Source of the DNA: Aquiluna sp.
GTDB taxonomy: Bacteria > Actinomycetota > Actinomycetes > Actinomycetales > Microbacteriaceae
Direction: 5' to 3'
Assembly (NCBI GenBank): GCA_028822985.1
Contig: JAPKCK010000012.1
Location: 1-33,432 of the forward strand
DNA: 33,432 bases
The position numbers and the translations under genes were made by a program. Below the pieces are notes generated by a model. The model made no database searches. It was not told where the DNA came from and saw only the letters and a list, made by a program, of their open reading frames with translations. Below are positions 1-8,222 of the stretch, in pieces (the first letter of the stretch is position 1; each line of letters starts with the position of its first letter).

Positions 1-126
<126 letters not shown>

Positions 127-318
127 GTGGAGATGACTGCTTGGGAGACCTTGCTCGATGTATTGATTTCGCTGATTCCACCAGCCGCAGTCGGAGTGAT
201 ATTTTGGATCATGATGCGCTCCATTTTGCGCGCCGATAAGGGTGAGCGCGATGTCTACGCGAAGATCGAAGCGGAAGAGCGGGCTAAACGCGCTAACGCC
301 TTGGGCGAACAGCGCTAG
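127..318 (+). CDS. Small single-pass membrane protein of unknown function
   Basis: A 63-residue protein with one hydrophobic helix (about residues 10-31) followed by a charged, Lys/Arg/Glu/Ala-rich tail that looks helical and cytoplasmic. GTG at 127 abuts the lysS stop codon. An ATG two codons later (133) is an alternative start, with a purine-rich AGGTGGAG just upstream but too close for a normal Shine-Dalgarno spacing. The gene sits between lysS and clpC and is probably co-transcribed with lysS. I do not recognise a named family. The size, topology and position suggest the small hypothetical membrane protein that accompanies lysS in related actinobacteria, but its role is unknown. Confidence 0.6.
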   Translation: MEMTAWETLLDVLISLIPPAAVGVIFWIMMRSILRADKGERDVYAKIEAEERAKRANALGEQR

Positions 319-373
319 TTTTGTAGCAAGCACCCACGTAGCATTTTGATTACGGATTTTGAAAGGTGCTAAC

Positions 374-2836
374 TTGTTCGAGAAATTTACAGACAAGGCT
401 CGCAGGGTCGTTGTGCTTGCTCAAGAAGAGGCGAAGCTTCTAAACCACAACTACATCGGAACTGAGCACATACTGCTCGGTCTGATTCACGAGGGCGAGG
501 GTGTTGCTGCGAAGGCGCTTGAGGCGCTGGGCATTAACCTCGAGCAGGTTAGAGAACAGGTCCAAGACATTATTGGTCAGGGCCAGCAATCGCCATCTGG
601 GCACATTCCATTTACCCCAAGGGCCAAAAAGGTTCTGGAGCTAAGCCTTCGTGAGGCACTTCAGCTCGGTCACAGCTACATCGGGACCGAGCACCTTCTT
701 CTTGGTCTAATTCGCGAGGGTGAAGGTGTTGCTGCTCAGGTGCTGACCAAGCTTGGCGCAGACACGAACAAGGTTCGTCAGCAGGTTATTCAGCTGCTAT
801 CCGGTTACCAGGGTAAGGAAAGTGTTTCAGTTGGCGGAGAAGCACAACCTCAGGCCAAGGGATCCACGATTCTTGATCAGTACGGCAGGAATCTCACGCA
901 CGCTGCCGCAGAAGGAAAGCTTGACCCAGTGGTGGGTCGTGAAAAAGAAACCGAACGCGTAATGCAGATTCTTTCTCGCCGAACCAAGAACAATCCAATT
1001 CTGATTGGTGAGCCGGGAGTTGGAAAGACTGCTGTTGTTGAAGGATTGGCTATTGCAATCGTGGCCGGAAACGTGCCGGAAACTCTTCGCGGCAAGCAGC
1101 TTTACACGCTTGATATGGGAAGCCTGATCGCGGGGTCACGTTACCGTGGTGACTTCGAAGAGCGACTCAAAAAAGTAACCAAGGAAATCCGCACTCGCGG
1201 AGACATCATCACGTTTATCGATGAAATCCACACCCTTGTTGGTGCCGGAGCGGCCGAGGGCGCTATCGATGCGGCTTCAATCTTGAAGCCAATGCTTGCC
1301 AGAGGCGAGCTTCAGACCATTGGGGCGACAACCTTGGATGAATACCGCAAGCACTTTGAAAAGGACGCTGCGTTGGCCAGAAGGTTCCAGTCCATTCAGG
1401 TTGCAGAGCCATCCCCGGCACTTGCAATCAGCATTCTTAAGGGACTGCGCGATCGCTACGAGGCTCACCACAAGGTCTCGATAACCGACGGTGCAATTGT
1501 TGCAGCAGTTTCAATGTCCGATCGCTACGTGACCGACAGGTTCCTACCGGACAAGGCTATTGACTTGATCGATGAGGCCGGTGCTCGGTTGAGGCTCAGC
1601 TTCCTTTCAGCCCCTCCAGAGCTCAAGGCGATGGAAGAAAAAGTGGCTGTCGTGCGCCAGGCCAAAGAGCAGGCGATTGCTGATCAGGACTTCGAAGCAG
1701 CGGCCACCAAACGCGATGAGGAGAAAAAGCTCACCGCCGAGAAGGTTCGCATGGAGAAAGAATTCCGCGATGGCAGCCTAGACACTCCGGGCGTTGTCGA
1801 CGAAGCTCTTATCGCCGAAGTTATTGCTCAAGCGACTGGTATCCCACTATTCAAGCTAGGTGAGGACGAAGGCGCCAAGCTCATATACATGGAGGACGGT
1901 CTCCACAAGCGAGTTATCGGCCAGGAGCAGGCAATCGCCGCGCTTTCAAAGACTATTCGCCGCCAGCGCGCAGGGTTGAAGGATCCAAAGCGCCCATCTG
2001 GTTCGTTTATCTTTGCCGGACCGACCGGTGTTGGAAAGACCGAGTTGGCCAAAGCTCTTGCGGAATTCCTGTTTGAGGACGAAGACGCACTGATCGCGCT
2101 TGACATGAGTGAGTACAGCGAAAAGCACACTGTTTCAAGGCTATTTGGAGCCCCTCCGGGTTTCGTTGGCTACGAAGAGGGTGGTCAGCTGACCGAGAAG
2201 ATTCGTCGCAAGCCTTTCTCAGTGGTGCTGTTCGATGAAATCGAAAAGGCCCACCCGGACATCTTCAACTCGTTGTTGCAGATTCTTGAAGAGGGTCGTT
2301 TGACCGACGGCCAGGGACGCGTTGTGGACTTCAAAAACACAATCATCATCATGACTACCAACTTAGGTACTAGGGAGATTACGGGCAGCACGCTTGGATT
2401 CGCTCTTGAGGGCAACAGTCAGAATGACTACACCCAAATGAAGGGCAAGGTAAACGAGGAGCTCAAGAAGAATTTCAAGCCCGAGTTCCTGAACCGAGTT
2501 GATGACGTAATCGTCTTCCCACAGCTTTCCCGTGAGGAGCTATTGCAAATTGTTGATCTGTTTATTTCGAGGCTTCAGCTGCGTCTGGATGACCGCGATT
2601 TGAAGTTGACTTTGACCTCATCGGCCAGGGAAAGGCTTATCGAGCTTGGCTACGATCCGACCATGGGAGCGAGGCCGCTACGAAGGGCTGTGCAGCGCGA
2701 AATTGAAGACGCAATTTCCGAGCGCATCCTCACCGGCTACATCGGAAACTCGCAGGACATCTTGGTTGACTTCCTTGAGGGTGAGTTTAGTTTCGTTGCA
2801 AACTCCAGAGAGATCGAGTCGATAGCTAAGGCATGA
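374..2836 (+). CDS. clpC: ATP-dependent Clp protease ATPase subunit ClpC
   Basis: A Hsp100 AAA+ unfoldase that threads proteins into the ClpP chamber in the cytoplasm. About 820 residues, usual for ClpC. Order of parts: two Clp N repeats (residues 1-145), first AAA+ domain with Walker A GEPGVGKT (about 212-219) and Walker B FIDEIH (281-286), a UVR-like middle coiled coil (about 415-455) that separates ClpC from ClpA, second AAA+ domain with GPTGVGKT (549-556) and LFDEIEKAH, and a D2-small domain. I chose TTG 374 because family members begin with M-F-E-like residues, here L-F-E-K-F, and GAAAGGTG lies at 361-368, five bases upstream. TTG 359 would be a longer alternative without a good ribosome site. 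The stop overlaps the start of the next gene (ATGA). Confidence 0.96.
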   Translation: MFEKFTDKARRVVVLAQEEAKLLNHNYIGTEHILLGLIHEGEGVAAKALEALGINLEQVREQVQDIIGQGQQSPSGHIPFTPRAKKVLELSLREALQLGHSYIGTEHLLLGLIREGEGVAAQVLTKLGADTNKVRQQVIQLLSGYQGKESVSVGGEAQPQAKGSTILDQYGRNLTHAAAEGKLDPVVGREKETERVMQILSRRTKNNPILIGEPGVGKTAVVEGLAIAIVAGNVPETLRGKQLYTLDMGSLIAGSRYRGDFEERLKKVTKEIRTRGDIITFIDEIHTLVGAGAAEGAIDAASILKPMLARGELQTIGATTLDEYRKHFEKDAALARRFQSIQVAEPSPALAISILKGLRDRYEAHHKVSITDGAIVAAVSMSDRYVTDRFLPDKAIDLIDEAGARLRLSFLSAPPELKAMEEKVAVVRQAKEQAIADQDFEAAATKRDEEKKLTAEKVRMEKEFRDGSLDTPGVVDEALIAEVIAQATGIPLFKLGEDEGAKLIYMEDGLHKRVIGQEQAIAALSKTIRRQRAGLKDPKRPSGSFIFAGPTGVGKTELAKALAEFLFEDEDALIALDMSEYSEKHTVSRLFGAPPGFVGYEEGGQLTEKIRRKPFSVVLFDEIEKAHPDIFNSLLQILEEGRLTDGQGRVVDFKNTIIIMTTNLGTREITGSTLGFALEGNSQNDYTQMKGKVNEELKKNFKPEFLNRVDDVIVFPQLSREELLQIVDLFISRLQLRLDDRDLKLTLTSSARERLIELGYDPTMGARPLRRAVQREIEDAISERILTGYIGNSQDILVDFLEGEFSFVANSREIESIAKA

Positions 2837-3345
2837 CCAAAGTCCAGAAGTATGAGGTGGTGAAGTCCTTTAAGGACTTTGAAGTGCGCGATTATGCGCC
2901 CTTCATCACCGTCTCTACACATGAATCTGGAAACATGCTGTCCGCAGGAAATCAGGGTTTTCGAAAGCTCGCAAACTTCATATTTGGGGGCAACGCGGAG
3001 TCAAGGCAAATCCCCATGACTACGCCGGTCACCCAGGTTCCCGTTGAAAACGGGTATGAAGTTTCTTTTGTAATGCCTCACGATACGGCGATGGGTGACG
3101 TGCCTAACCCTTCCGGAGAGAATCTAAAAATAGCTGAGCATCCGGCAGTAAAAATGGCGGCTATCAGGTTCTCTGGAACGGTGGGTGATCATACGTTTTC
3201 AAATAACGAGAAAAAACTCAAGGACCTGCTCTTGGCACAGGGAATTGAGTTTGAACCGACGCCAATTTATGCTCGCTACAACGCACCAACCACGCCGTTC
3301 TTTCTGAGGCGCAACGAAGTCTTGCTGGTCATCGACAAGTCCTAA
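2833..3345 (+). CDS. SOUL-type heme-binding protein
   Basis: A 170-residue protein matching the SOUL/HBP fold: opening Y-E-V-V-x-x-F-x-D-F-E-V-R-D-Y, then an F-R-K-L-A-N-F-I-F-G-G-N stretch (about 43-54), the family hallmark I-P-M-T-T-P-V (about 60-66), and a closing N-A-P-T-T-P-F-F-L-R-R-N-E-V segment. Family members bind tetrapyrroles, but many bacterial ones have no tested function, so heme binding here is inference. No signal peptide is visible, so it is probably cytoplasmic. Its ATG overlaps the clpC stop by four bases (ATGA), which indicates translational coupling to clpC. A weak inverted repeat follows the stop codon. Confidence 0.85.
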   Translation: MTKVQKYEVVKSFKDFEVRDYAPFITVSTHESGNMLSAGNQGFRKLANFIFGGNAESRQIPMTTPVTQVPVENGYEVSFVMPHDTAMGDVPNPSGENLKIAEHPAVKMAAIRFSGTVGDHTFSNNEKKLKDLLLAQGIEFEPTPIYARYNAPTTPFFLRRNEVLLVIDKS

Positions 3346-3369
3346 TTCCAAAGGTTTAGGCTTATTTCT
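3341..3369 (+). terminator. Weak possible terminator after the SOUL gene
   Basis: CCTAA (3341-3345, including the stop codon) can pair with TTAGG (3356-3360), followed by CTTATTTCTT. The stem is only five A/T-rich pairs, so this is a tentative call. Confidence 0.25.
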
Positions 3370-3374
3370 TCAAG

Positions 3375-3380
3375 TAGGCT
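3375..3380 (+). promoter_or_regulatory. Possible -10 box for the GAPDH gene
   Basis: TAGGCT, the TANNNT form seen at many starts in this window. A start of transcription near 3387 would leave a leader of about 27 nt containing the AGAGGA ribosome site. An overlapping inverted repeat, GGCTAG (3377-3382) with CTAGCC (3389-3394), may be coincidental. Confidence 0.3.
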
Positions 3381-3413
3381 AGAGGAAACTAGCCCAACTA
3401 AGAGGATTCGACA

Positions 3414-4829
3414 ATGACGTCCAGCATTTCTCAAAACTGGGACGATGACCTCGTAACCGCCGAAGAACTTATCCCAATCATCGGCAGGCTCTACCGCCAA
3501 AACGGTGTGGTTTTATCAATCCACGGGCGCAGCCTAATCAACCGCAGCCCGATTGAATTACTGAAGGCACATCGCTATGCCAGGCACATTGATGGCCGCC
3601 CACTGGATGTCTCAAGGTGCTCAACCCTGGTCAGGTTGCTAGATAACTTGAACCTGGGGCCAGCGTCAATCGACGTCGCCAGGCTGCTCGCGGCAAACAC
3701 TGGAGATCTTGAGGGCTTTGTGCGCCAGGAACTGGCATCAGTGATTGACCACAGCAACGATGCACCGCAGGAGAACGACGTTGTGCTCTATGGATTTGGG
3801 CGCATTGGCCGTTTGGTGGCGCGAATTCTGATCGCCCAGGCCGGCGACCACCGAGGTTTGAACCTGAGAGCAGTTGTTGTTCGCCGGGGAAGTGAAGACG
3901 ACCTGGTCAAACGAGCGAGTTTGCTTCGCCGAGATTCGGTGCATGGACCGTTCGAGGGCACCATCACGGTTGACCAGCAGAACGACACAATAATCGCTAA
4001 CGGAATACCAATTCGTGTGATCTACTCCGACAGTCCAGCCACCATCGACTACACCGCCTATGGCATCAACAGCGCCCTGATCATCGATAACACCGGTCGT
4101 TGGCGCGATGAGCAGGGGTTGTCTCAACACTTGGAGAGCAAGGGCGCCGCCAAGGTCTTGCTCACGGCACCGGGCAAGGGCGAGCTGCCGAACATTGTTT
4201 ATGGAATCAACCACGACGAGATAACCCCCGACCAGCGAATCATTACTGCCGCTTCCTGCACCACCAACGCAATCACCCCGGTTCTGAAGGTTATAGATGA
4301 TGCCTTCGGAATCAACTTCGGCCACGTCGAGACGGTTCATTCGTTCACCAACGATCAAAACTTGATCGACAATTTCCACAAAGGTGAGCGCCGAGGTAGA
4401 TCAGCGGTGCTGAACATGGTGATAACTGAGACCGGGGCCGCCAGTGCTGTTGCCAGGGTGTTGCCGAGTTTTGCTGGAAAGCTAACCGGTAATTCGATTC
4501 GAGTACCCACCCCGGATGTCTCGATGGCAATTTTGAACCTGACCCTCGACAAGCCTGTTACCAAGTTGGAGCTAAACCAAGTTCTGCGGGACGCGTCACT
4601 GGAATCCAGCCTTCGAAATCAGATCGACTACATAGAGTCCCCGGAAGTTGTCTCGACCGACTTTGTTGGCTCAAACCGAGCCGGCATCGTGGACGGGCTG
4701 GCAACTATTGGCCAGGGCAATCACGCCGTGGTGTACATCTGGTACGACAACGAAAATGGCTATTCCCATCAAGTTCTTCGAGTTGCCCAGGCGGTCGGCG
4801 GTGTCAAGCGTGCGCTGTTCCCGAGATAA
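3414..4829 (+). CDS. Glyceraldehyde-3-phosphate dehydrogenase, long actinobacterial (GapB-like) form
   Basis: Interconverts glyceraldehyde-3-phosphate and 1,3-bisphosphoglycerate in the cytoplasm. At 471 residues it is about 130 longer than ordinary GAPDH; the extra length is an N-terminal extension of about 120 residues. The NAD(P)-binding motif is Y-G-F-G-R-I-G-R (126-133). The catalytic Cys282 lies in A-S-C-T-T-N, with His309 in V-H-S-F-T, and substrate-site features (H-K-G-E-R-R-G-R, Y-D-N-E-N-G-Y-S near the C terminus) are present, so it looks active. The extended architecture matches the roughly 480-residue GapB of Corynebacterium, which works in the gluconeogenic direction; assigning that direction here is inference. 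ATG 3414 has AGAGGA upstream. It is a single-gene unit. Confidence 0.9.
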   Translation: MTSSISQNWDDDLVTAEELIPIIGRLYRQNGVVLSIHGRSLINRSPIELLKAHRYARHIDGRPLDVSRCSTLVRLLDNLNLGPASIDVARLLAANTGDLEGFVRQELASVIDHSNDAPQENDVVLYGFGRIGRLVARILIAQAGDHRGLNLRAVVVRRGSEDDLVKRASLLRRDSVHGPFEGTITVDQQNDTIIANGIPIRVIYSDSPATIDYTAYGINSALIIDNTGRWRDEQGLSQHLESKGAAKVLLTAPGKGELPNIVYGINHDEITPDQRIITAASCTTNAITPVLKVIDDAFGINFGHVETVHSFTNDQNLIDNFHKGERRGRSAVLNMVITETGAASAVARVLPSFAGKLTGNSIRVPTPDVSMAILNLTLDKPVTKLELNQVLRDASLESSLRNQIDYIESPEVVSTDFVGSNRAGIVDGLATIGQGNHAVVYIWYDNENGYSHQVLRVAQAVGGVKRALFPR

Positions 4830-4897
4830 CAAGGCGAGTGCTGCCAAATTCTTGGTTTAAGTTGCCGCAATCGACGGCCAAAACACCCAGTTTTTCT

Positions 4898-4920
4898 AAG
4901 AACACCCTAAGTTCTTCTTT
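4898..4920 (+). terminator. Possible rho-independent terminator after the GAPDH gene
   Basis: AAGAAC (4898-4903) pairs with GTTCTT (4911-4916) around a seven-base loop, followed by CTTT. The stem is only six pairs and A/T-rich, so this is a weak call. It is the only structure seen in the 123-base gap before argA. Confidence 0.35.
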
Positions 4921-4940
4921 CTGCAACCGGCTAATTGCTT

Positions 4941-4946
4941 CATAAT
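4941..4946 (+). promoter_or_regulatory. -10 box, leaderless-type promoter of argA
   Basis: CATAAT, six bases before ATG 4953. No Shine-Dalgarno sequence lies before that ATG, which supports transcription starting at or next to the start codon. No good -35 box is seen. Confidence 0.5.
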
Positions 4947-4952
4947 TACCTA

Positions 4953-5447
4953 ATGTTCCAAATCCGATCAGCCAAAACCACTGACGTCCCAGCCATTAGC
5001 AAAATAGCTGCACCCTTGGTCGATAGCCGCGTGCTGCTCGGCAAGGAAATGGTCGAGACCTACGAAGCAATTCAAGAGTTTGTAGTTGCCGAGCAAGATT
5101 CCAAGTTGCTCGGTTTCGGTGCGCTTCACGTTATGTGGCAGGACTTGGCTGAGGTCAGGACTTTAGTCGTTGACGAGGAAGCAAAGCGCCAGGGAATCGG
5201 CCGAGCGCTTTTATTAGAACTGGAAGTCAGGGCAAGAGCTCTTGGCGTCACAAGGGTGTTTTGTCTTACATTCGAAAAGGAATTTTTCTCTGCGAATGGC
5301 TATCAGGTGATTTCCGATGTTCCCGTCGACCCAGCCACCTACGCGGAGCTGGTTCGTTCGCACGATAACGGCGTCGCCGAATTCTTGGATCTCGCAAGAG
5401 TTAAGCAAAACACGCTGGGAAACTCGCGCATGCTCAAGCAGCTCTAG
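4953..5447 (+). CDS. argA: Amino-acid N-acetyltransferase, single-domain GNAT type (N-acetylglutamate synthase)
   Basis: Acetylates glutamate with acetyl-CoA, the first step of arginine synthesis. It has 164 residues in one GNAT domain, with no amino-acid-kinase domain as in E. coli ArgA. The acetyl-CoA loop reads R-Q-G-I-G-R-A (about 80-86). The Y-E-A-I-Q-E-F-V-V-A-E segment, the L-T-F-E-x-E-F-F-x-x-N-G-Y segment and the C-terminal L-G-N-S-R-M-L closely resemble, as I remember it, the Mycobacterium tuberculosis enzyme Rv2747. An in-frame TTG at 4935 would add six residues, but the -10-like box sits between the two, so ATG 4953 is preferred. No other arginine genes are nearby. Confidence 0.85.
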   Translation: MFQIRSAKTTDVPAISKIAAPLVDSRVLLGKEMVETYEAIQEFVVAEQDSKLLGFGALHVMWQDLAEVRTLVVDEEAKRQGIGRALLLELEVRARALGVTRVFCLTFEKEFFSANGYQVISDVPVDPATYAELVRSHDNGVAEFLDLARVKQNTLGNSRMLKQL

Positions 5448-5448
5448 C

Positions 5449-5454
5449 TAGATT
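5449..5454 (+). promoter_or_regulatory. -10 box, leaderless-type promoter of the secreted-protein gene
   Basis: TAGATT, six bases before ATG 5461 and two bases after the argA stop codon. No ribosome site is visible. Confidence 0.45.
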
Positions 5455-5460
5455 TGTCCC

Positions 5461-6072
5461 ATGGCCCAATTAGACCCAGTGATTATTAGACGAAGAAGAC
5501 TCGCTGCCCTTGGCATCCTGGCGATTTTAGTAGTCGCAATTTGGCTAGCATCTCAGTTTGCAGTGGGCCAAGGCCAGGCCCAAGTTGACGCCGCACCCCA
5601 GGAAACCGAAGTGGGTATCGCAGCTGAAATCACGGATTGTGCGCCAGGCGTGGTTTCCTTGACAGCAATGATCGGAACCTTCGACGAGGCGACAGAGGCC
5701 AGCGAAACTCTAAACAATTTTGCAGCAGGTGTGGTTCCCTATCTTTGGTACGAAGTAACCAATACCGGCTTGGTGGACTGCAGGTTCAATGTTGGATCAA
5801 GAGTGACTTTCTTTACCATCACATCGGGTGAGCAAACCTACTATTCGTCCAGGGACTGCGATCGGTCCGAAAGTAAAGATCTGACGGTTCTGCTTCAGGC
5901 AAATGTCGCGCTGAAGGCCGAGCCGTCGGCTTGGGATCGGGTTTACTCATCTTCTGAAGGCTGCAGCTCAGCTCAGGGCCTGCAGGCGGTTCCCGGTGGC
6001 GGAGCTACTTACAAGCTCAAAGCTGAGCTCAATGGGGTCATCTCCGAGGATGTTCGCTTCATTTTAAATTAG
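5461..6072 (+). CDS. Membrane-anchored or secreted protein of unknown function
   Basis: 203 residues. A short N-terminal region with a run of four arginines precedes one hydrophobic helix (about residues 14-33); the rest is hydrophilic and should face outside. Four cysteines in the exported part (in I-T-D-C-A, V-D-C-R-F, R-D-C-D-R and E-G-C-S-S) could form two disulfides, and alternating hydrophobic residues suggest a beta-rich fold. I do not recognise a family. The gene lies 13 bases after argA and is convergent with radA, with only seven bases between the two coding regions. The start follows a -10-like box at the leaderless distance. Confidence 0.75.
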   Translation: MAQLDPVIIRRRRLAALGILAILVVAIWLASQFAVGQGQAQVDAAPQETEVGIAAEITDCAPGVVSLTAMIGTFDEATEASETLNNFAAGVVPYLWYEVTNTGLVDCRFNVGSRVTFFTITSGEQTYYSSRDCDRSESKDLTVLLQANVALKAEPSAWDRVYSSSEGCSSAQGLQAVPGGGATYKLKAELNGVISEDVRFILN

Positions 6073-6083
6073 CTTCGGGCTAA
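6060..6083 (-). terminator. Hairpin over two convergent stop codons
   Basis: TTAGC (6069-6073) pairs with GCTAA (6079-6083) around TTCGG. Read on the minus strand it is followed by TTTAAAAT, so it could end radA transcription; on the plus strand the tail is not T-rich. It overlaps the stop codons of both the secreted-protein gene and radA. Confidence 0.4.
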
Positions 6084-7402
6084 GAAGTCTCCGTTTGGGC
6101 CAGCGCTTGAGTGAGGGCCTTTTTGAGCTGTCCGCTTTTTGAGTCAATAATAATCTTGTGACCCAGTCGACTTGCCTCATTGGTTCGTTGCGAGAGGTTA
6201 GCTACCCCGCGGACCTCTCCTGACAGGGAAATCTCACCGAAGGCTGCGACTTTGGTTGAAACAGGCTTGTCGCTGACTGCAGAAGCAATGGCAATTGCGA
6301 TTGCCAGGTCGGCTGCGGGCTCAGTGATTCTCATGCCGCCAACCGTTGAGACATAAACATCCTTGTCGCTCAGCGAAATTCCTGCTCTGCGCTCTAACAC
6401 AGCGAGCAACATTGCCACCCGCGAGCTGTCCACGCCGTTTGTGACGCGTCTTGGTTGCGGGGAGCTGCTCTTCACAACAAGTGCCTGAATCTCGGCCCTC
6501 AGCGGGCGCCTGCCTTCGACCGCAACGGTTATGCAGGTTCCAGATACCGGCATGGTGCTGCCGGAAACGAAGAGCGCGCTCGGGTCGCTAACCTCCACGA
6601 TGCCCTCGCCGGTCATTTCGAAACAGCCAACTTCATCGGTGGGGCCGAATCTGTTTTTCAGGGTTCTTACGAATCGAAGTGCTGTCTGACGGTCGCCCTC
6701 AAAGTGACAAACAACATCAACCAGGTGCTCCAGCGTTCTGGGTCCGGCAATGGAGCCGTCTTTAGTGACGTGGCCAACCAAGATAACCGGAGTCGAATTC
6801 TGCTTGGCGAGGCGAATCAGGTTGGACGCAACCTCTCTGACTTGCGCCGGCATTCCGGCGGCACCGTCAATATCATCAGAGCTAATGGTCTGAACTGAAT
6901 CCACGACCATTAGCTCAGGCTTTACTTGTTCGAACTGCCCGAGTACATGACCTAAATCAGTCTCTGCTGCCAGGTAGAGATTCTCGCTCAAAGCATTGGT
7001 TCGTTGAGCACGAAGCCTTACTTGGCTGGCGGATTCCTCTGCGGAAACGTAGAGCACTTTTTTGCCACTCTTTGCAAGCCTCGAGGCAACCTCCAGCAAC
7101 AACGTGCTTTTACCAACTCCTGGTTCACCGGAGAGCAGTATTGCGGCGCCGGCCACCAGGCCACCGCCTAGAACCCGATCAAATTCGGAAACCATGGTTT
7201 TTTGATAGCCATCGGTTACCACTGCCACCTCGGTTATCGGTCTGGCTTCATGCCCGACCGATATTCTGGCGGCTTTTGCTTTGGTGGTCTGTGCGGCTTC
7301 GGCGATTGTTCCCCAGGCTTGGCACTGACCGCACTGGCCCGACCACTTTAGAGTCGTCCACCCGCAATCCGAGCATCGATAATCAATTTTTGTCTTGGCC
7401 AC
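6080..7402 (-). CDS. radA: DNA repair protein RadA
   Basis: A RecA-like branch-migration helicase that helps process recombination intermediates. 440 residues with the complete domain order: a four-Cys zinc finger (Cys10, 13, 24, 27), a RecA-type ATPase core with Walker A GEPGVGKST (92-100) and Walker B L-M-V-V-D-S (164-169), the RadA-specific K-N-R-F-G motif (249-253), and a C-terminal Lon-protease-like domain without a protease role. The start is GTG 7402; the -10-like box TAGTTT ends six bases upstream, fitting a leaderless mRNA. It is convergent with the secreted-protein gene and divergent from the CPBP-like gene. Confidence 0.95.
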   Translation of the reverse strand: MAKTKIDYRCSDCGWTTLKWSGQCGQCQAWGTIAEAAQTTKAKAARISVGHEARPITEVAVVTDGYQKTMVSEFDRVLGGGLVAGAAILLSGEPGVGKSTLLLEVASRLAKSGKKVLYVSAEESASQVRLRAQRTNALSENLYLAAETDLGHVLGQFEQVKPELMVVDSVQTISSDDIDGAAGMPAQVREVASNLIRLAKQNSTPVILVGHVTKDGSIAGPRTLEHLVDVVCHFEGDRQTALRFVRTLKNRFGPTDEVGCFEMTGEGIVEVSDPSALFVSGSTMPVSGTCITVAVEGRRPLRAEIQALVVKSSSPQPRRVTNGVDSSRVAMLLAVLERRAGISLSDKDVYVSTVGGMRITEPAADLAIAIAIASAVSDKPVSTKVAAFGEISLSGEVRGVANLSQRTNEASRLGHKIIIDSKSGQLKKALTQALAQTETS

Positions 7403-7408
7403 AGGAAC

Positions 7409-7414
7409 AAACTA
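7409..7414 (-). promoter_or_regulatory. -10 box, leaderless-type promoter of radA
   Basis: TAGTTT on the minus strand, six bases (GTTCCT) before GTG 7402. No Shine-Dalgarno sequence is present. Confidence 0.5.
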
Positions 7415-7487
7415 CCGTGGGTCACCCCCAGCTAGATAACCTAAGTGAACAAGACTTAAAATTTAGGTACGAAGAGTTAGGTATTAG

Positions 7488-8204
7488 ATGCGCAAACACT
7501 CGCAAGAACTGTGGCTGGTGCTGATGGTCTCTCTCGGTGCCAGCGCGATCTATTCAATTCTGAGTCTTGCTAGAAAACTAACCAGTACCCAAGGTTTAGC
7601 CGGGTCGGTAACGACCATTAACCAACCGCTTGCCAAAACCCCTTGGCTTGATTTAGTGAGCCAACTTGCCTCAATCTCGCTGGCATTGGTGCCAGTGCTA
7701 CTGGCCCTTTATTTTTTGCGGATGGACAACATAAAAATCGGTCTTATCCCGATAAAAAAGGACTGGATTATCGGCATCTCGCTTCCTTTAATTATTGGCA
7801 TCCCTGGCATCGCTCTCTATGCGGTTGCATTGAATCTTGGGCTAACTTCTAGGATTGTGCCGAGCTCGTTGGGTGACTACTGGTGGACGCCGGTCGTGCT
7901 CTTACTCGCTGCACTGCGATCGGGCCTGCAGGAAGAAATTATCGCGGTCGCATTTTTTGCGAAAAAACTCAAAATAATCAGACCAGAAATAACGATCATT
8001 TCGGTGATTATTCTCTCCAGTTTGTTTAGGGCCAGCTACCACTTGTACCAGGGTTTTTCTGCGTTCATTGGCAATTTTGTGATGGGCTTAGTCTTCGGTT
8101 ACTTGTTCATGAGAACTGGCAGGGTTGCTCCGCTGGTGATCGCTCACACCATTATGAACACTGCAGTTTTCATAGGGTTTCCTCTGGTAGCCGGCTTCTT
8201 CTAG
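7488..8204 (+). CDS. CPBP-family (CAAX protease-like) membrane protein
   Basis: 238 residues with about seven to eight hydrophobic helices and the three Abi/CPBP motifs: a Glu-Glu pair in G-L-Q-E-E-I-I-A-V-A (about 147-156), F-R-A-S-Y-H, and H-T-I-M-N near the C terminus. CPBP proteins are intramembrane glutamic endopeptidases; the substrate here is unknown. The Arg usually placed four residues after the Glu pair (EExxxR) is absent (Ala instead), which I believe is also true of related actinobacterial proteins. It is divergent from radA. The start at ATG 7488 is the least certain part: TTAGGT ends five bases upstream, slightly off the spacing at other genes here. Confidence 0.8.
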   Translation: MRKHSQELWLVLMVSLGASAIYSILSLARKLTSTQGLAGSVTTINQPLAKTPWLDLVSQLASISLALVPVLLALYFLRMDNIKIGLIPIKKDWIIGISLPLIIGIPGIALYAVALNLGLTSRIVPSSLGDYWWTPVVLLLAALRSGLQEEIIAVAFFAKKLKIIRPEITIISVIILSSLFRASYHLYQGFSAFIGNFVMGLVFGYLFMRTGRVAPLVIAHTIMNTAVFIGFPLVAGFF

Positions 8205-8210
8205 TCCTCG

Positions 8211-8216
8211 TAAGAT
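8211..8216 (+). promoter_or_regulatory. -10 box, leaderless-type promoter of proC
   Basis: TAAGAT, six bases before ATG 8223. The sequence TTGAAG between box and ATG is a poor ribosome site. This spacing favours ATG 8223 over TTG 8217. Confidence 0.5.
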
Positions 8217-8222
8217 TTGAAG

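Noticed and set aside
3738-4379. Long open frame on the minus strand inside the GAPDH gene
   Set aside because: Entirely antisense to a complete GAPDH with all motifs; the translation shows no recognisable domain.
6455-6898. 147-codon plus-strand frame inside radA
   Set aside because: Antisense to the conserved RadA core and without a family match or promoter.
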